Shown: positions 21,834-31,608, numbered from the stretch's first letter. The stretch: 64,000 nucleotides of DNA from Desemzia sp045528445 (GCF_045528445.1 NZ_JBGQQU010000001.1:62001-126000), one strand, 5' to 3'. Translations and numbers: made by a program. The notes: generated by a model not told the origin, from the sequence alone.

Positions 21834-23778
21834 AATGAAACAAATAACACTTTTAGCGGAACAAGCCAATAAAGAGCAGCTTTTAAAAGCAGTACAAGAG
21901 TTGCAAAAGCTTGAACTATTTGATTTGTCAACTTTAGAAGAAACTGAATTACTTGATTATTATTCTCGTGAAACTCTACCTCAAAACAGAGGCATCTATG
22001 AGGAAAATATGAAAACGATTCAAAGTACATTGGCTTATCTAAATCAATACGTCAAACAACCCAGTGCTTTGAAAAAAATGCGACAAGGAAGAAAAGAGTA
22101 TACACTAAAAGAATTGGAACAAAAAGTGGCTGATTTTCCTTTAGATCGAGTAATTGATGAAGTTAGACAAATTGAAAAAGAAATAATTGATATTAATCAA
22201 CAGCGGAAAAATTTGACGGATACTGAAAATTTCTTAAGAAGATGGGAACGATTAGACTTTAATCCGAATGATTTAGAGGATTTTAAAGTTACAACCGGAA
22301 GAATCGGGACTATTTCTTCAGTAAATGCTGAAGATTTTAACGATGCTGTAAAAGAATCTGGTTTTGCTTATGTTGAAGAAATATTCCGATATAAAGATGA
22401 AGCAGCGTATTTAGTCATCGCACCATCGGCTTCATTTGCAGAAGTAAATGAAGTGTTGAATCAATTCCAGTTCACAAAATTGAATTATCCATACCAAGAT
22501 GTGCCTAAAGAAGAATTGAAATCAGTTTTAGGCTCATTGAATAAACTTTCTGAAGAAGAAAATAAGTTGAAAGAGAAACTTCGCGCTTATAGTTCTGATA
22601 TTGACAATCTAAAGTTGTCAGAAGAATATTATTCTAATTTAGTACAGCGTGAGAACGCTAAATCTTTATTATTAAATGGAAGCAGTTTGTTTATTTTAAA
22701 TGGGTGGCTTGAAGAAGAAGAAGTTGCTGACTTAACTATCATATTAGACAAACATGTGGGGCAGGAAAATTATGCTCTCATGTCAGATGAAATCCGCATG
22801 AGAGATTATGATTTTGTTCCCACAGTATTAAAAAACAACTCTGTAGTTGAGCCTTTTGAAAGTGTAACTGAAATGTACAGTTTACCAAAATACAATGATA
22901 TAGATCCTACGCCTTTAATGATGCCTTTTTACCTAGTATTCTTTGGTATGATGAGTGCTGACTTAGGTTACGGACTTGTGTTGATGGCTGCGACATTTGC
23001 TGCACTGAAGCTCTTTAATTTAGACAAAGGTACAGCAAGATTTATACGCTTTTTCCATTTGCTATCTTACTCAGTCATCGTATGGGGACTCATTTACGGA
23101 AGTTTCTTCGGGGCCGCATTGCCAGTACAGTTATTATCGACAACGAATGATGTCATCACTATTCTCATTCTTTCTGTTGTCTTTGGTTTTGTTCAATTGG
23201 TGTACGGCTTAGTGATAAACGGAGTTGTAAAATGGAAACAACAACAACGTGCATCAAGTTATGTCGATGGATGGGCTTGGGCTGGTGTATTAATCGGTTT
23301 AGTTCTATTAGTTGTAGACATGATGGTTATGCCGAATGATATCATTCGTATAGTATCCTACGTCTTAATCTTTGCAAATGTTATCGGAATTATTCTTATT
23401 TCTACTTTGGCATCTAAGAAAAAAGGCCTAGGATTTGCGTTAGGTTTGTATAATTTATATGGTGTCACAGGGTATGTAGGTGACTTGGTAAGTTATACTA
23501 GACTGATGGCTCTTGGAATATCAGGTGGGAGTATTGCTGTCGCTTTCAACTCAATTGTACTCTATCTTCCTGTGGCTGCTAGATTTACTATAGGGATAGT
23601 GTTGATTGTTGCATTGCATGCATTAAATATCTTCTTAACTTATTTAAGTGCTTATGTGCATACCGCACGTTTGCAATACGTTGAGTTTTTCGGCAAGTTT
23701 TTTGAAGGTGGCGGTAGAGCTTTATCCCCACTGAAAACTCTCGAAAAACACATTTATCTAAAGAAAGACACAAAATAG
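21820..23778 (+). CDS. ntpI: V-type ATPase membrane subunit a/I
   Basis: NtpI forms the ion half-channels beside the rotor ring and anchors the peripheral stalks. The 652-residue protein has a soluble N-terminal half rich in coiled coil (~1-340) and a C-terminal half with about eight membrane helices beginning at 'PFYLVFFGMMSADLGYG'. 'VSYTRLMALGISGG' contains the conserved arginine expected to face the proteolipid glutamate. The length matches the family (~650). It overlaps ntpF at its start and precedes the proteolipid gene ntpK by 40 bases. Confidence 0.95.
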   Translation: MAIAKMKQITLLAEQANKEQLLKAVQELQKLELFDLSTLEETELLDYYSRETLPQNRGIYEENMKTIQSTLAYLNQYVKQPSALKKMRQGRKEYTLKELEQKVADFPLDRVIDEVRQIEKEIIDINQQRKNLTDTENFLRRWERLDFNPNDLEDFKVTTGRIGTISSVNAEDFNDAVKESGFAYVEEIFRYKDEAAYLVIAPSASFAEVNEVLNQFQFTKLNYPYQDVPKEELKSVLGSLNKLSEEENKLKEKLRAYSSDIDNLKLSEEYYSNLVQRENAKSLLLNGSSLFILNGWLEEEEVADLTIILDKHVGQENYALMSDEIRMRDYDFVPTVLKNNSVVEPFESVTEMYSLPKYNDIDPTPLMMPFYLVFFGMMSADLGYGLVLMAATFAALKLFNLDKGTARFIRFFHLLSYSVIVWGLIYGSFFGAALPVQLLSTTNDVITILILSVVFGFVQLVYGLVINGVVKWKQQQRASSYVDGWAWAGVLIGLVLLVVDMMVMPNDIIRIVSYVLIFANVIGIILISTLASKKKGLGFALGLYNLYGVTGYVGDLVSYTRLMALGISGGSIAVAFNSIVLYLPVAARFTIGIVLIVALHALNIFLTYLSAYVHTARLQYVEFFGKFFEGGGRALSPLKTLEKHIYLKKDTK

Positions 23779-23818
23779 TTTAAAAAAATTGATATATTTA
23801 TAAATGGAGGAATTACAA

Positions 23819-24298
23819 ATGGAAAACTGGTTAACTTTTTTTGCTGAAAATAATGGTGGTTTAATGTTCGCTGCATTAGGAGCAGGTATGGCAACAATCT
23901 TCGCAGGTATTGGTTCGGCTAAAGGTGTTGGGATGACAGGGGAAGCTGCTGCAGCTTTAACAACAGAACAACCGGAAAAATTCGGTCAAGCATTGATTCT
24001 TCAATTGCTTCCAGGTACTCAAGGACTTTACGGATTCGTTATTGCATTCTTGATTTTCTTAAATTCAGGAGCAGATACTACTTTAGCTCAAGGTCTGTAT
24101 ATGTTTATGGCTTCTTTACCAATTGCTTTTACTGGTCTGTTTTCTGGTATGTATCAAGGACGCGTTGCTTCTGCAGGTATCCAAATTTTAGCTAAAAAAC
24201 CTGAACATGCAACTAAAGGGATTATCTATTCTGCCATGGTAGAAACTTATGCTATCTTAGGGTTTGTTATTTCATTCTTACTTGTATTAAATGGCTAA
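23819..24298 (+). CDS. ntpK: V-type Na+-ATPase rotor proteolipid (subunit K)
   Basis: NtpK makes the membrane rotor ring that carries the pumped ion. The start is the ATG at 23819 (MENWLTFFAENNGG) with GGAGG eight bases upstream. The 159 residues form four helices, a fused double hairpin. Enterococcus hirae NtpK binds Na+ through Leu61, Thr64, Gln65, Gln110 and Glu139. The same residues appear here as Leu64, Thr67 and Gln68 in LLPGTQGLYG, Gln113 in YQGRVASAG and Glu142 in MVETYAIL. All ligands are kept, so Na+ rather than H+ pumping is expected. Confidence 0.96.
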   Translation: MENWLTFFAENNGGLMFAALGAGMATIFAGIGSAKGVGMTGEAAAALTTEQPEKFGQALILQLLPGTQGLYGFVIAFLIFLNSGADTTLAQGLYMFMASLPIAFTGLFSGMYQGRVASAGIQILAKKPEHATKGIIYSAMVETYAILGFVISFLLVLNG

Positions 24299-24344
24299 TG
24301 ACTCATTCTATAGTCTATAAAGTAAAACAGAATGGAGGGAAAAC

Positions 24345-24923
24345 ATGGCTGACTTAAAATTACTCACAGATCGATTAATGGAAAATAAACGATCAGAAAT
24401 TCAAGTCGTTATTCAAGAAGCAGAGAAAGAAGCGCAACAATTAATTCAAGCTTCAACTGAGGAATTGGCAATGGAAAAGCAAAGACGTCAAGAACGAATT
24501 CAAGCTGAGCAAAAAGCTCAATATGAAAAAGATAAAAATGCCTTATCCAATCAAAAAAGAAATCAATTGTTAGCTGAAAAACAACAAGCTATAACTGCTG
24601 TATTCGATTCAGCTAAAGAACGAATGGAACAATTGAATCAAGAGGAATTCCAACAGTTTCTAGCTGCTGTTTTGGAGCAATACGAAAACAAAGAAGTAGA
24701 ACTAGTGGTTGGAGAAAAATCTCGTTCATTTGTTTCTTCTCAATGGATAGAAAAGCAAAATCAAGCAGGAAACAATGTTCGTCTGAGTGATGAGCAAGTT
24801 TCTAAAAAAGCAGGATTTGTTATTCGTCACAAAGGTATCGACTACAACTACATTTTTGATGCTTTAGTAGATGATACGAGAGAAGATGTCTTACCAACTG
24901 TATCACAAAAATTGTTTCAATAA
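24345..24923 (+). CDS. ntpE: V-type ATPase subunit E
   Basis: NtpE is the second peripheral-stalk component and pairs with NtpF. The 192-residue product has a long charged N-terminal helix (~1-110) full of Gln, Glu and Lys, followed by a small globular C-terminal domain with 'GFVIRHKGIDYNYIFDALVDDTREDVLP' in the last ~45 residues, a family hallmark. The ATG at 24345 follows GGAGGG. The gap to ntpC is only 15 bases. The length is normal for the bacterial/archaeal E subunit. Confidence 0.93.
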   Translation: MADLKLLTDRLMENKRSEIQVVIQEAEKEAQQLIQASTEELAMEKQRRQERIQAEQKAQYEKDKNALSNQKRNQLLAEKQQAITAVFDSAKERMEQLNQEEFQQFLAAVLEQYENKEVELVVGEKSRSFVSSQWIEKQNQAGNNVRLSDEQVSKKAGFVIRHKGIDYNYIFDALVDDTREDVLPTVSQKLFQ

Positions 24924-24938
24924 GGAGGAGGAGAATAA

Positions 24939-25943
24939 ATGAAAGATACAGCATTTGCTGGATCGAATGCAAGAATTCGCGTTTATGAGAGCAGTCTCCT
25001 TCAAAATGATCAATTTGAACGTATGTTGCAAGCCAATAGTTTTGAAGAAGCAACTCTGGTCTTAAAAGATACTCCTTACCGTAATGATGTAGAAGAACTT
25101 TTAGAAACAAGAGATTACGATGCCTTGCTGACGAAAGAATTGCAACGTGTCTATGCAGAAATGTTTGCACTAAGTCCTGATCCTGACTTAGTGGAACTGT
25201 TTTCATTGCGGTATACGTATCACAATCTAAAAGTTTTATTTAAAGCTAAAATCACAGGAGAAGACTTTGACTCAATGCTGATTCCGATCGGGAAGGCACC
25301 AATGTCTGCTTACCGACAAGCTGTTGAGGTGGGTACCTCAGAAGACTTGGATCAAGCGTATATCGACAGCATACAAGAAGTCTTAATTGCAGAGGAAGAA
25401 TACCACAATATTCAATCTGTAGACATTATCTTGGATCGTCGTTATTTTACTCATTTAAGATGGTTGGCTGAAAGAATAGGTAATGCAAAAATTCTTGATT
25501 TTGTGAAATATTACATTGACTTGAATAACTTATCTACTTTATCCAGAGCCATTAAACAACAAAAAAGCCGTAATTTCTTAGTCACTATTTTGTCCAGCTC
25601 TGGTAATATTCCAAAAGAAGAATTAGTAGAGTTAGGCAAAGAGGATCTAGAAAGTGCTGGGAAAATCTTATCTGAAGGTAATTTTGCTTCTATTGTGCAA
25701 GCTTCATTGGACACTGAAACACATGAGTTATCTCCAGTAAAAGTTGATTTAGAAACAGATAATGCTGTGATGGAAACGATGCAAAAAGCTAAATTACAGC
25801 CTTTTGGTCCGCTCCCATTATTAGCCTTTATTCACGCTAAAGAAACAGAAGTTAAAAACTTGCGGATGATTTTGGCAGGGAAAGAAAACGGCCTGCCAAT
25901 AGAGAGCGTAAGAGAAAGGATGCGTATGAATTATGGCTCATAA
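24939..25943 (+). CDS. ntpC: V-type ATPase subunit C (d)
   Basis: NtpC links the central shaft (D and F/G subunits) to the membrane rotor ring. The 334 residues are all-helical. They begin 'FAGSNARIRVYESSLL' and contain 'DLVELFSLRYTYHNLKVLFKAK' (~85-106) and a C-terminal 'LPLLAFIHAKETEVKNLRMILAGKENG' (~294-320), the strongest family signature (vATP-synt_AC39). The ribosome binding site is AAGGAGGAGG. The end overlaps ntpG by 11 bases, so the two are translationally coupled. Confidence 0.94.
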   Translation: MKDTAFAGSNARIRVYESSLLQNDQFERMLQANSFEEATLVLKDTPYRNDVEELLETRDYDALLTKELQRVYAEMFALSPDPDLVELFSLRYTYHNLKVLFKAKITGEDFDSMLIPIGKAPMSAYRQAVEVGTSEDLDQAYIDSIQEVLIAEEEYHNIQSVDIILDRRYFTHLRWLAERIGNAKILDFVKYYIDLNNLSTLSRAIKQQKSRNFLVTILSSSGNIPKEELVELGKEDLESAGKILSEGNFASIVQASLDTETHELSPVKVDLETDNAVMETMQKAKLQPFGPLPLLAFIHAKETEVKNLRMILAGKENGLPIESVRERMRMNYGS

Positions 25944-26244
25944 AATTGGAGTAGTTGGAGATAAAGACTCTATCTTACCATTTAAAATGTTGGGCTTTGA
26001 TGTTTTCTACGCATCTGAAGCCAAAGAAGCCAGAAAAACGGTTGATCACTTAGCCAAAAATGAGTATGGCATTATTTACCTCACTGAAGCATTGGGGGAA
26101 AAGATACCAGATACGATTAGTCGTTATGACAGCAAAATACAACCCGCAATTATTTTGATCCCCAATCATACTGGAACATTGAATATTGGGAAAAAACGCA
26201 TTCAAGATAATGTTGAAAAAGCAGTGGGACAAAATATTTTATAG
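25933..26244 (+). CDS. ntpG: V-type ATPase central-shaft subunit F (NtpG)
   Basis: NtpG (F subunit) sits on the rotating shaft with NtpD. The 103-residue protein has the typical CheY-like start 'KIGVVGDKDSILPFKMLGFDVFYA' (~4-27) and 'YGIIYLTEALGE' in the middle, ending with a basic helix. It overlaps ntpC by 11 bases and precedes ntpA by 12 bases with GGAGG in the gap. Small size and position between C and A match the E. hirae operon order F-I-K-E-C-G-A-B-D. Confidence 0.93.
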   Translation: MAHKIGVVGDKDSILPFKMLGFDVFYASEAKEARKTVDHLAKNEYGIIYLTEALGEKIPDTISRYDSKIQPAIILIPNHTGTLNIGKKRIQDNVEKAVGQNIL

Positions 26245-26256
26245 GAGGTAACCAGT

Positions 26257-28041
26257 TTGGATAAAGGAAAAATTGTAAGTGTCTCTGGGCCGCTTGTTAC
26301 GGCTGAAGGCATGGAACATGCCAATATTCAAGATATCTGTAGAGTCGGGAATCTTGGATTGATTGGTGAAATTATTGAAATGCGAGGAAGCATTGCCTCC
26401 ATTCAGGTATATGAAGAAACTTCAATGGTAGGACCAGGAGAACCAGTAGAAACAACAGGAGAAGCTTTATCTGTTGAACTTGCACCTGGGATTATGTCAC
26501 AAATGTTTGATGGAATCCAAAGACCCTTAGATACTTTCTTGAATCGCGCAGAAAGTAACTATCTAAGTCGTGGTGTTTCTATTGAACCCCTAGACCGTGA
26601 GAAAAAATGGGAATTCAAACCAGCAGTTACTATTGGAACTATAGTATCTACTGGAGATGTTATTGGACATGTTCAGGAAACACCAGTTGTGGACCATAAA
26701 ATTATGGTTCCTGTGGGAGTAGAAGGAACAGTAACAGCTATTGAAGCTGGACAATTCAACATTACAGAAACGATCTACGTACTTGAAACAGAAGAAGGCA
26801 AAAAAGAATTTACGATGACTCAAAAATGGCCTGTTCGTAAGGGACGCCCAGCAGCTCGTAAATTAAACCCTACAACGCCTTTAAAAACAGGACAACGTGT
26901 TATCGATACGTTATTCCCAGTTGCTAAAGGTGGTTCAGCTGCTGTTCCAGGTCCTTTCGGTGCTGGAAAAACAGTTGTACAACACCAAATCGCAAAATAT
27001 GCCGATGTAGATATCGTAGTATATGTTGGGTGTGGAGAACGTGGAAACGAAATGACGGACGTTATCAACGAATTCCCTGAATTGATTGATCCGAATACAG
27101 GCGAATCGATTATGGCACGTACGATTTTGATTGCCAATACTTCAAACATGCCCGTTGCAGCTCGTGAAGCTTCTATTTATACAGGGATTACGATTGCAGA
27201 ATACTTCCGTGATATGGGATATAGTGTGGCTATCATGGCTGACTCTACTTCTCGTTGGGCAGAAGCGTTGCGTGAAATGTCTGGACGTTTAGAAGAAATG
27301 CCAGGGGATGAAGGTTATCCAGCTTATTTAGGAAGTCGTTTAGCTGAATTCTACGAACGTGCTGGAAAAGTTGTTGCTTTAGGTAATGAAGGCAGAGAAG
27401 GGAGCATCACTGCTATTGGGGCTGTTTCGCCTCCGGGTGGAGATACTTCTGAACCGGTTACTCAAAATACTATGCGTGTAGCAAAAGTATTCTGGGGACT
27501 AGATGCAGGTCTATCAAGAAAACGTCACTTCCCAGCCATTAACTGGTTGGACTCTTATTCACTTTATGTAAATGAAATGACAGCTTACATTGGTGAAACA
27601 TTAGGTGTTGACTGGAACAAAATGGTTACTCGCAGTTCTTCTTTACTACAAGATGAAGCAGAACTACAAGAAATCGTTCAATTAGTTGGGGCAGAATCAT
27701 TATCTGAAAGAGACCGCTTGAAATTAGTTATTGCACGTATGATCCGTGAAGACTACTTGCAGCAAAATGCTTTTGATGATGTAGATTCCACCACTTCTAT
27801 CCAAAAACAATACGAAATGTTGCACACAATTCTGACTTTTGAAGAAGAAGCGAAAAAAGGAATGGAATTAGGCGCCTACTTTGATGAAATCATCCAAGGC
27901 ACGGTAGACGTAAGAGAACGTATTGGTCGCGGTAAGTTCTTACCTGAGAATAAAATTGCTCAATTTGCAGACATACGTAACTCTATTCAAGAAACCATTC
28001 ACCAAGTTGTTGAAAAAGGAGGAATGGATACAGATGCTTAA
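26257..28041 (+). CDS. ntpA: V-type ATPase catalytic subunit A
   Basis: NtpA hydrolyses ATP in the A3B3 head. It starts at a TTG (26257) after ATAGGAGGT. The 594 residues include the P-loop GPFGAGKT (~232-239) and 'GCGERGNEM' with the catalytic glutamate. The large A-subunit insertion lies at ~100-200, and 'ADSTSRWAEALREMSGRL' is present. The length and the insertion distinguish it from F-type beta and from the B subunit. ntpB begins 8 bases before its end, so the two head subunits are coupled, which would help equal production. Confidence 0.97.
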   Translation: MDKGKIVSVSGPLVTAEGMEHANIQDICRVGNLGLIGEIIEMRGSIASIQVYEETSMVGPGEPVETTGEALSVELAPGIMSQMFDGIQRPLDTFLNRAESNYLSRGVSIEPLDREKKWEFKPAVTIGTIVSTGDVIGHVQETPVVDHKIMVPVGVEGTVTAIEAGQFNITETIYVLETEEGKKEFTMTQKWPVRKGRPAARKLNPTTPLKTGQRVIDTLFPVAKGGSAAVPGPFGAGKTVVQHQIAKYADVDIVVYVGCGERGNEMTDVINEFPELIDPNTGESIMARTILIANTSNMPVAAREASIYTGITIAEYFRDMGYSVAIMADSTSRWAEALREMSGRLEEMPGDEGYPAYLGSRLAEFYERAGKVVALGNEGREGSITAIGAVSPPGGDTSEPVTQNTMRVAKVFWGLDAGLSRKRHFPAINWLDSYSLYVNEMTAYIGETLGVDWNKMVTRSSSLLQDEAELQEIVQLVGAESLSERDRLKLVIARMIREDYLQQNAFDDVDSTTSIQKQYEMLHTILTFEEEAKKGMELGAYFDEIIQGTVDVRERIGRGKFLPENKIAQFADIRNSIQETIHQVVEKGGMDTDA

Positions 28042-29410
28042 AGAATACCGTACAATCAATGAAGTTGTAGGTCCTTTGATGACTGTTGAAGGTGTCGAAG
28101 GTGTTAAATTTGATGAATTAGTAGACATTCAAATGCAAAACGGTGAAAAACGCAGAGGCCAAGTTTTAGAGATCAATGGCGACAAAGCCATGGTTCAAAT
28201 CTTCGAAGGTCCTTCTGGAATCAACTTACGTGACACCAAAGTCCGTTTCACCGGTAAACCTTTATCTTTGGGAGTTTCTGAAGACATGGTTGGTCGTGTG
28301 TTTAACGGGATGGGTGAAGTAAACGACGGTGGCCCAGAAATTATTCCGGAAAAAACCTTAGATATCAATGGTGAAGCGATTAATCCTATGGCTCGTGACT
28401 ACCCGGATGAATTTATTCAAACCGGTATTTCAAGTATTGACCACCTGAACACATTAGTTCGTGGACAAAAATTGCCCGTATTTTCTGGATCAGGTTTACC
28501 ACATAAGGAATTGGCTGCTCAAATCGCTCGTCAAGCTTCAGTATTGAATTCTGACGAAAAATTTGCGGTTGTCTTTGCTGGTATCGGGATCACTTTTGAA
28601 GAAGCTGAATTCTTTATGGAAGACTTCCGTAAAACAGGTGCTATTGACCGTTCAGTAGTTTTCCTTAACTTAGCAGATGATCCTGCTATTGAACGGATCG
28701 CTACTCCACGTATGGCTTTGACAGCAGCTGAATATTTGGCCTATGAAAAAGGAATGCACGTGTTGGTTATCATGACGGACATGACAAACTATTGTGAAGC
28801 ATTACGTGAAATTTCTGCTGCTCGTCGTGAAGTTCCTGGGCGTCGTGGATATCCTGGATATTTGTATACCAATTTGGCAACATTGTTTGAACGTGCTGGC
28901 CGTTTAGTTGGTTCAGAAGGTTCTGTAACACAAATTCCTATTTTAACTATGCCAGAGGATGATATTACTCATCCAATCCCTGACTTGACTGGTTACATCA
29001 CTGAAGGACAAATTATTCTTTCTCGTGAGTTGTACAACAACAATGTTGAACCTCCAATCGATGTATTGCCTTCATTGTCTCGTTTGAAAGATAAAGGGAC
29101 TGGGGAAGGTAAAACCAGAAAAGACCATTCTGCTACGATGAACCAATTGTTTGCTGCTTATGCAGAGGGAAAACAAGCTAAGGAATTAGCAGTTGTTTTA
29201 GGAGAATCTGCTTTATCCGATACAGACAAAAAGTTTGCAGCATTTGCGACTCAATTTGAGGAAGAATATGTAAACCAAGGATTCTATACAAACCGTACTA
29301 TCGAAGATACGCTGGACTTGGGATGGAAATTGTTGTCAATCTTGCCTAGAACTGAATTGAAACGGATTAAAGATGATATGTTAGATGAATACTTACCAAA
29401 AGGGGAGTGA
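28034..29410 (+). CDS. ntpB: V-type ATPase subunit B
   Basis: NtpB is the non-catalytic partner in the A3B3 head. The start is the ATG at 28034 (MLKEYRTINEVVGPLM), overlapping ntpA; AAAAGGAGG lies upstream within ntpA. The 458 residues lack a full P-loop ('FSGSGLPHKELA' at the corresponding place, ~154-165), as usual for B subunits. They contain 'MTDMTNYCEALREISAARREVPGRRGYPGY' (~247-276) and 'GSVTQIPILTMPEDDITHPIPDLTGYITEGQ'-type sequence after it. The length fits the family. ntpD follows after six bases. Confidence 0.97.
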   Translation: MLKEYRTINEVVGPLMTVEGVEGVKFDELVDIQMQNGEKRRGQVLEINGDKAMVQIFEGPSGINLRDTKVRFTGKPLSLGVSEDMVGRVFNGMGEVNDGGPEIIPEKTLDINGEAINPMARDYPDEFIQTGISSIDHLNTLVRGQKLPVFSGSGLPHKELAAQIARQASVLNSDEKFAVVFAGIGITFEEAEFFMEDFRKTGAIDRSVVFLNLADDPAIERIATPRMALTAAEYLAYEKGMHVLVIMTDMTNYCEALREISAARREVPGRRGYPGYLYTNLATLFERAGRLVGSEGSVTQIPILTMPEDDITHPIPDLTGYITEGQIILSRELYNNNVEPPIDVLPSLSRLKDKGTGEGKTRKDHSATMNQLFAAYAEGKQAKELAVVLGESALSDTDKKFAAFATQFEEEYVNQGFYTNRTIEDTLDLGWKLLSILPRTELKRIKDDMLDEYLPKGE

Positions 29411-29416
29411 ACCTAA

Positions 29417-30046
29417 ATGGCTAAGTTGAACGTTAATCCGACACGTATGGAACTGGCGAACTTGAAAGACCGATTGAGTCTGGCAAGTCGTGGGCACAAA
29501 TTATTAAAAGATAAACAAGATGAATTGATGCGTCAGTTTATTGAATTGATCAAAAAAAACAATCAACTGCGTACTGTGGTAGAAGACAAGCTGATTTCTG
29601 CAATGCAATCTTTCGTCATGGCGAAATCATTGCTGAATGAAAAATACATTGAAGAATTGGTGGCAGTTCCTCCACGTACGGTTAATTTAAGTGTTTATGA
29701 AAAAAATATTATGAGTGTTAACGTTCCGGTAATGAATTTTGATTACTCCGAAGAAGATGACAATACCAGTGATATTTCTTATGGTTATTTAAATTCCAAT
29801 AGTGAATTAGATGTTTCTATCGAAGAAATGTCAGCTGTTATGAAGGAACTTTTGGAGTTGTCAGAAATCGAAAAAACGTGTCAATTATTGGCGGATGAAA
29901 TTGAAAGCACAAGACGTCGAGTGAATGCATTGGAATACCGCACTATTCCACAATTGGAAGAAACCATTTATTTCATTCAAATGAAATTAGATGAAAGCGA
30001 ACGTGCTGAAATCACTCGATTGATGAAAGTGAAGGATATGGGGTAA
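29417..30046 (+). CDS. ntpD: V-type ATPase central-shaft subunit D
   Basis: NtpD is the long coiled-coil axle that rotates inside A3B3. The 209 residues begin 'LNVNPTRMELANLKDRLSLASRGHKLLKDK' (~4-33) and end with a second long helix containing 'RRRVNALEYRTIPQLEETI' (~174-192); both are family signatures. The ribosome binding site is GGGGAGTG. It is the last gene of the operon: a terminator follows at 30090. The ntpH and ntpJ genes that follow ntpD in E. hirae are absent here. Confidence 0.96.
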   Translation: MAKLNVNPTRMELANLKDRLSLASRGHKLLKDKQDELMRQFIELIKKNNQLRTVVEDKLISAMQSFVMAKSLLNEKYIEELVAVPPRTVNLSVYEKNIMSVNVPVMNFDYSEEDDNTSDISYGYLNSNSELDVSIEEMSAVMKELLELSEIEKTCQLLADEIESTRRRVNALEYRTIPQLEETIYFIQMKLDESERAEITRLMKVKDMG

Positions 30047-30089
30047 TCGGTAGTTGTTTACTGCTCATCCTTTGGTGCTAGTCTGTAAG

Positions 30090-30136
30090 GAGAAGAAAGA
30101 AGACCAATTTGGTTTTCTTTCTTCTCTATTTTTTTG
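30090..30136 (+). terminator. Terminator of the V-ATPase operon
   Basis: AGAAGAAAG and ACCAA pair with GGT and CTTTCTTCT around a short AT loop, followed by ATTTTTTT. Confidence 0.9.
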
Positions 30137-30165
30137 ACCCATAAGGAGGTAAAATGCGCTTTTCT

Positions 30166-30194
30166 TTCAGATAAGACTGAATTCCAGTTATACT
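30166..30194 (+). promoter_or_regulatory. Possible promoter of the patatin-like gene
   Basis: TTCAGA (30166-30171), 17 bases, TATACT (30189-30194), with the ribosome binding site AGGAGCGG and ATG following at 30229. The -35 is poor. Confidence 0.4.
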
Positions 30195-30228
30195 GTAAGC
30201 AATACGTACTATAGGAGCGGATTAGTTT

Positions 30229-31608
30229 ATGAAGGAAGCAGAAAACTTATTACAACCTCAACCAGAAGACAAAAAAATAGCCCTGGTTCTTGGTGGAGGC
30301 GGTGCGCGTGGTTCTTATCAAGTTGGCGTTTGGAAAGCATTGAAAGAGTTGGGAGTAGCGTTAGATATTATTACAGGTACCTCTGTAGGAGCTTTGAACG
30401 GGGCGGTGATTTTACAAGGAGATTATGAACTAGCTGAGCGGATGTGGAAAGAATTAGAAGTCAATCACGTTGTAGAGTTTGAGTTGTCTTCCAAGCCGTC
30501 TAATTTTAACGAATACAGTGAGATATTAAGTAAATTCTTATTAACGGCCATAAAAAACAGAGGGATAAGTTCTAAGCCGCTGCTGACTTTAATTAGAGAG
30601 TACATCATTAAAGAAAGTGAAATTCGAAAGAGCGGGATTGAATTTGGACTGACAGTTACTGAAATGGTCAGCAGAGAAAGACAGATTTTTTACCTTGAAG
30701 ATATTCCGGAAGGGCAGTTGGATCTTTATCTTTTAGCGAGCGCATCCCTGTATCCTGCTATGTCTGCTACAATGATTGAAGATAAAGAATATATAGATGG
30801 AGGCTATAGCGAAAATGTTCCGGTAGATGTGGCTCTTAAACGGAATCCCACACACCTCATCATTGCAGACATCAACATCAACGGGAAAGTCCGAAACTAT
30901 TCTGTCCCTGATAATGTTGAATCGTATCATATTACCAGCAAGTGGCCCTTAGGAGATATGTTGTTGTTCGACGGAAATCGAGCTGAAGTCAATATTCAAC
31001 TAGGCTACTTGGATGCCATGAAAAAATTTGGCAAGTACGAAGGTTCGTGGTATACATTTGACAAAAGAAGCTTTCAAGATCATTATAATCAGTTTTATAA
31101 AGAAGTGGCTTTATTTCTTGAACAGTCACAGCAGCAGATAAAAAATTATTTGCTAGACGAAAAAAATCAGCGGTTTTTATTGGAACAATTGAATATCAAC
31201 TGGTATGGCAGAGTTCAAAAAGAAGCATTTACTTATGCTTTTCATGAATTGACAGGTAAGATGTTTCATCTGCACCCAACAAAAGTTTATACGTTTGATG
31301 AATTTGAAAAAGAAGTTAAAGCGAAATATGAACAAATGACTCAAAAAATGTCTTTTGATGATGTCATCGCAGTTATTCAAAATTCGGGAACGAGTGATAT
31401 CATCAAGACAGCTAAAGAATGGCAAGAAGAATTTAGAGAAAGTATTCCTTTATTATCCAATCTTAAAGTATGTTTTTATTTCTTATCGATTTTAGAAAAC
31501 CAGCATAAAAATGAATTGAACGATTGGAAAGTCCAATTGATAATTCGTGTTCGTCCATATCCTTTTTTAATTGCGTTATTTCTATTCTTTTTAAACAAAA
31601 GAGGCTAG
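30229..31608 (+). CDS. Patatin-like phospholipase
   Basis: Patatin-like enzymes are serine-aspartate dyad acyl hydrolases acting on lipids. The 459-residue product has the oxyanion-hole motif GGGGARG (~22-28), the nucleophile elbow GTSVG (Ser52) and the dyad aspartate in 'YIDGGYSENVP' (Asp ~191). The first ~300 residues are the catalytic domain. The remaining ~150 have no domain I recognise, contain 'HPTKVYTFDEFEKEVKAKYEQM', and end with a hydrophobic stretch ('FLIALFLFFLNKRG') that may contact the membrane. There is no signal peptide, so it is intracellular. It stands alone between the V-ATPase operon and the ydbC-like gene. Confidence 0.9.
   Translation: MKEAENLLQPQPEDKKIALVLGGGGARGSYQVGVWKALKELGVALDIITGTSVGALNGAVILQGDYELAERMWKELEVNHVVEFELSSKPSNFNEYSEILSKFLLTAIKNRGISSKPLLTLIREYIIKESEIRKSGIEFGLTVTEMVSRERQIFYLEDIPEGQLDLYLLASASLYPAMSATMIEDKEYIDGGYSENVPVDVALKRNPTHLIIADININGKVRNYSVPDNVESYHITSKWPLGDMLLFDGNRAEVNIQLGYLDAMKKFGKYEGSWYTFDKRSFQDHYNQFYKEVALFLEQSQQQIKNYLLDEKNQRFLLEQLNINWYGRVQKEAFTYAFHELTGKMFHLHPTKVYTFDEFEKEVKAKYEQMTQKMSFDDVIAVIQNSGTSDIIKTAKEWQEEFRESIPLLSNLKVCFYFLSILENQHKNELNDWKVQLIIRVRPYPFLIALFLFFLNKRG

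Noticed and set aside
30154..30174. Six-codon frame (MRFSFR) after a perfect AAGGAGGT between the V-ATPase terminator and the patatin-like gene
   Set aside because: The ribosome binding site is excellent, but the frame lies upstream of the likely patatin promoter and after a strong terminator, so it may not be transcribed. A frame this short carries no other evidence.
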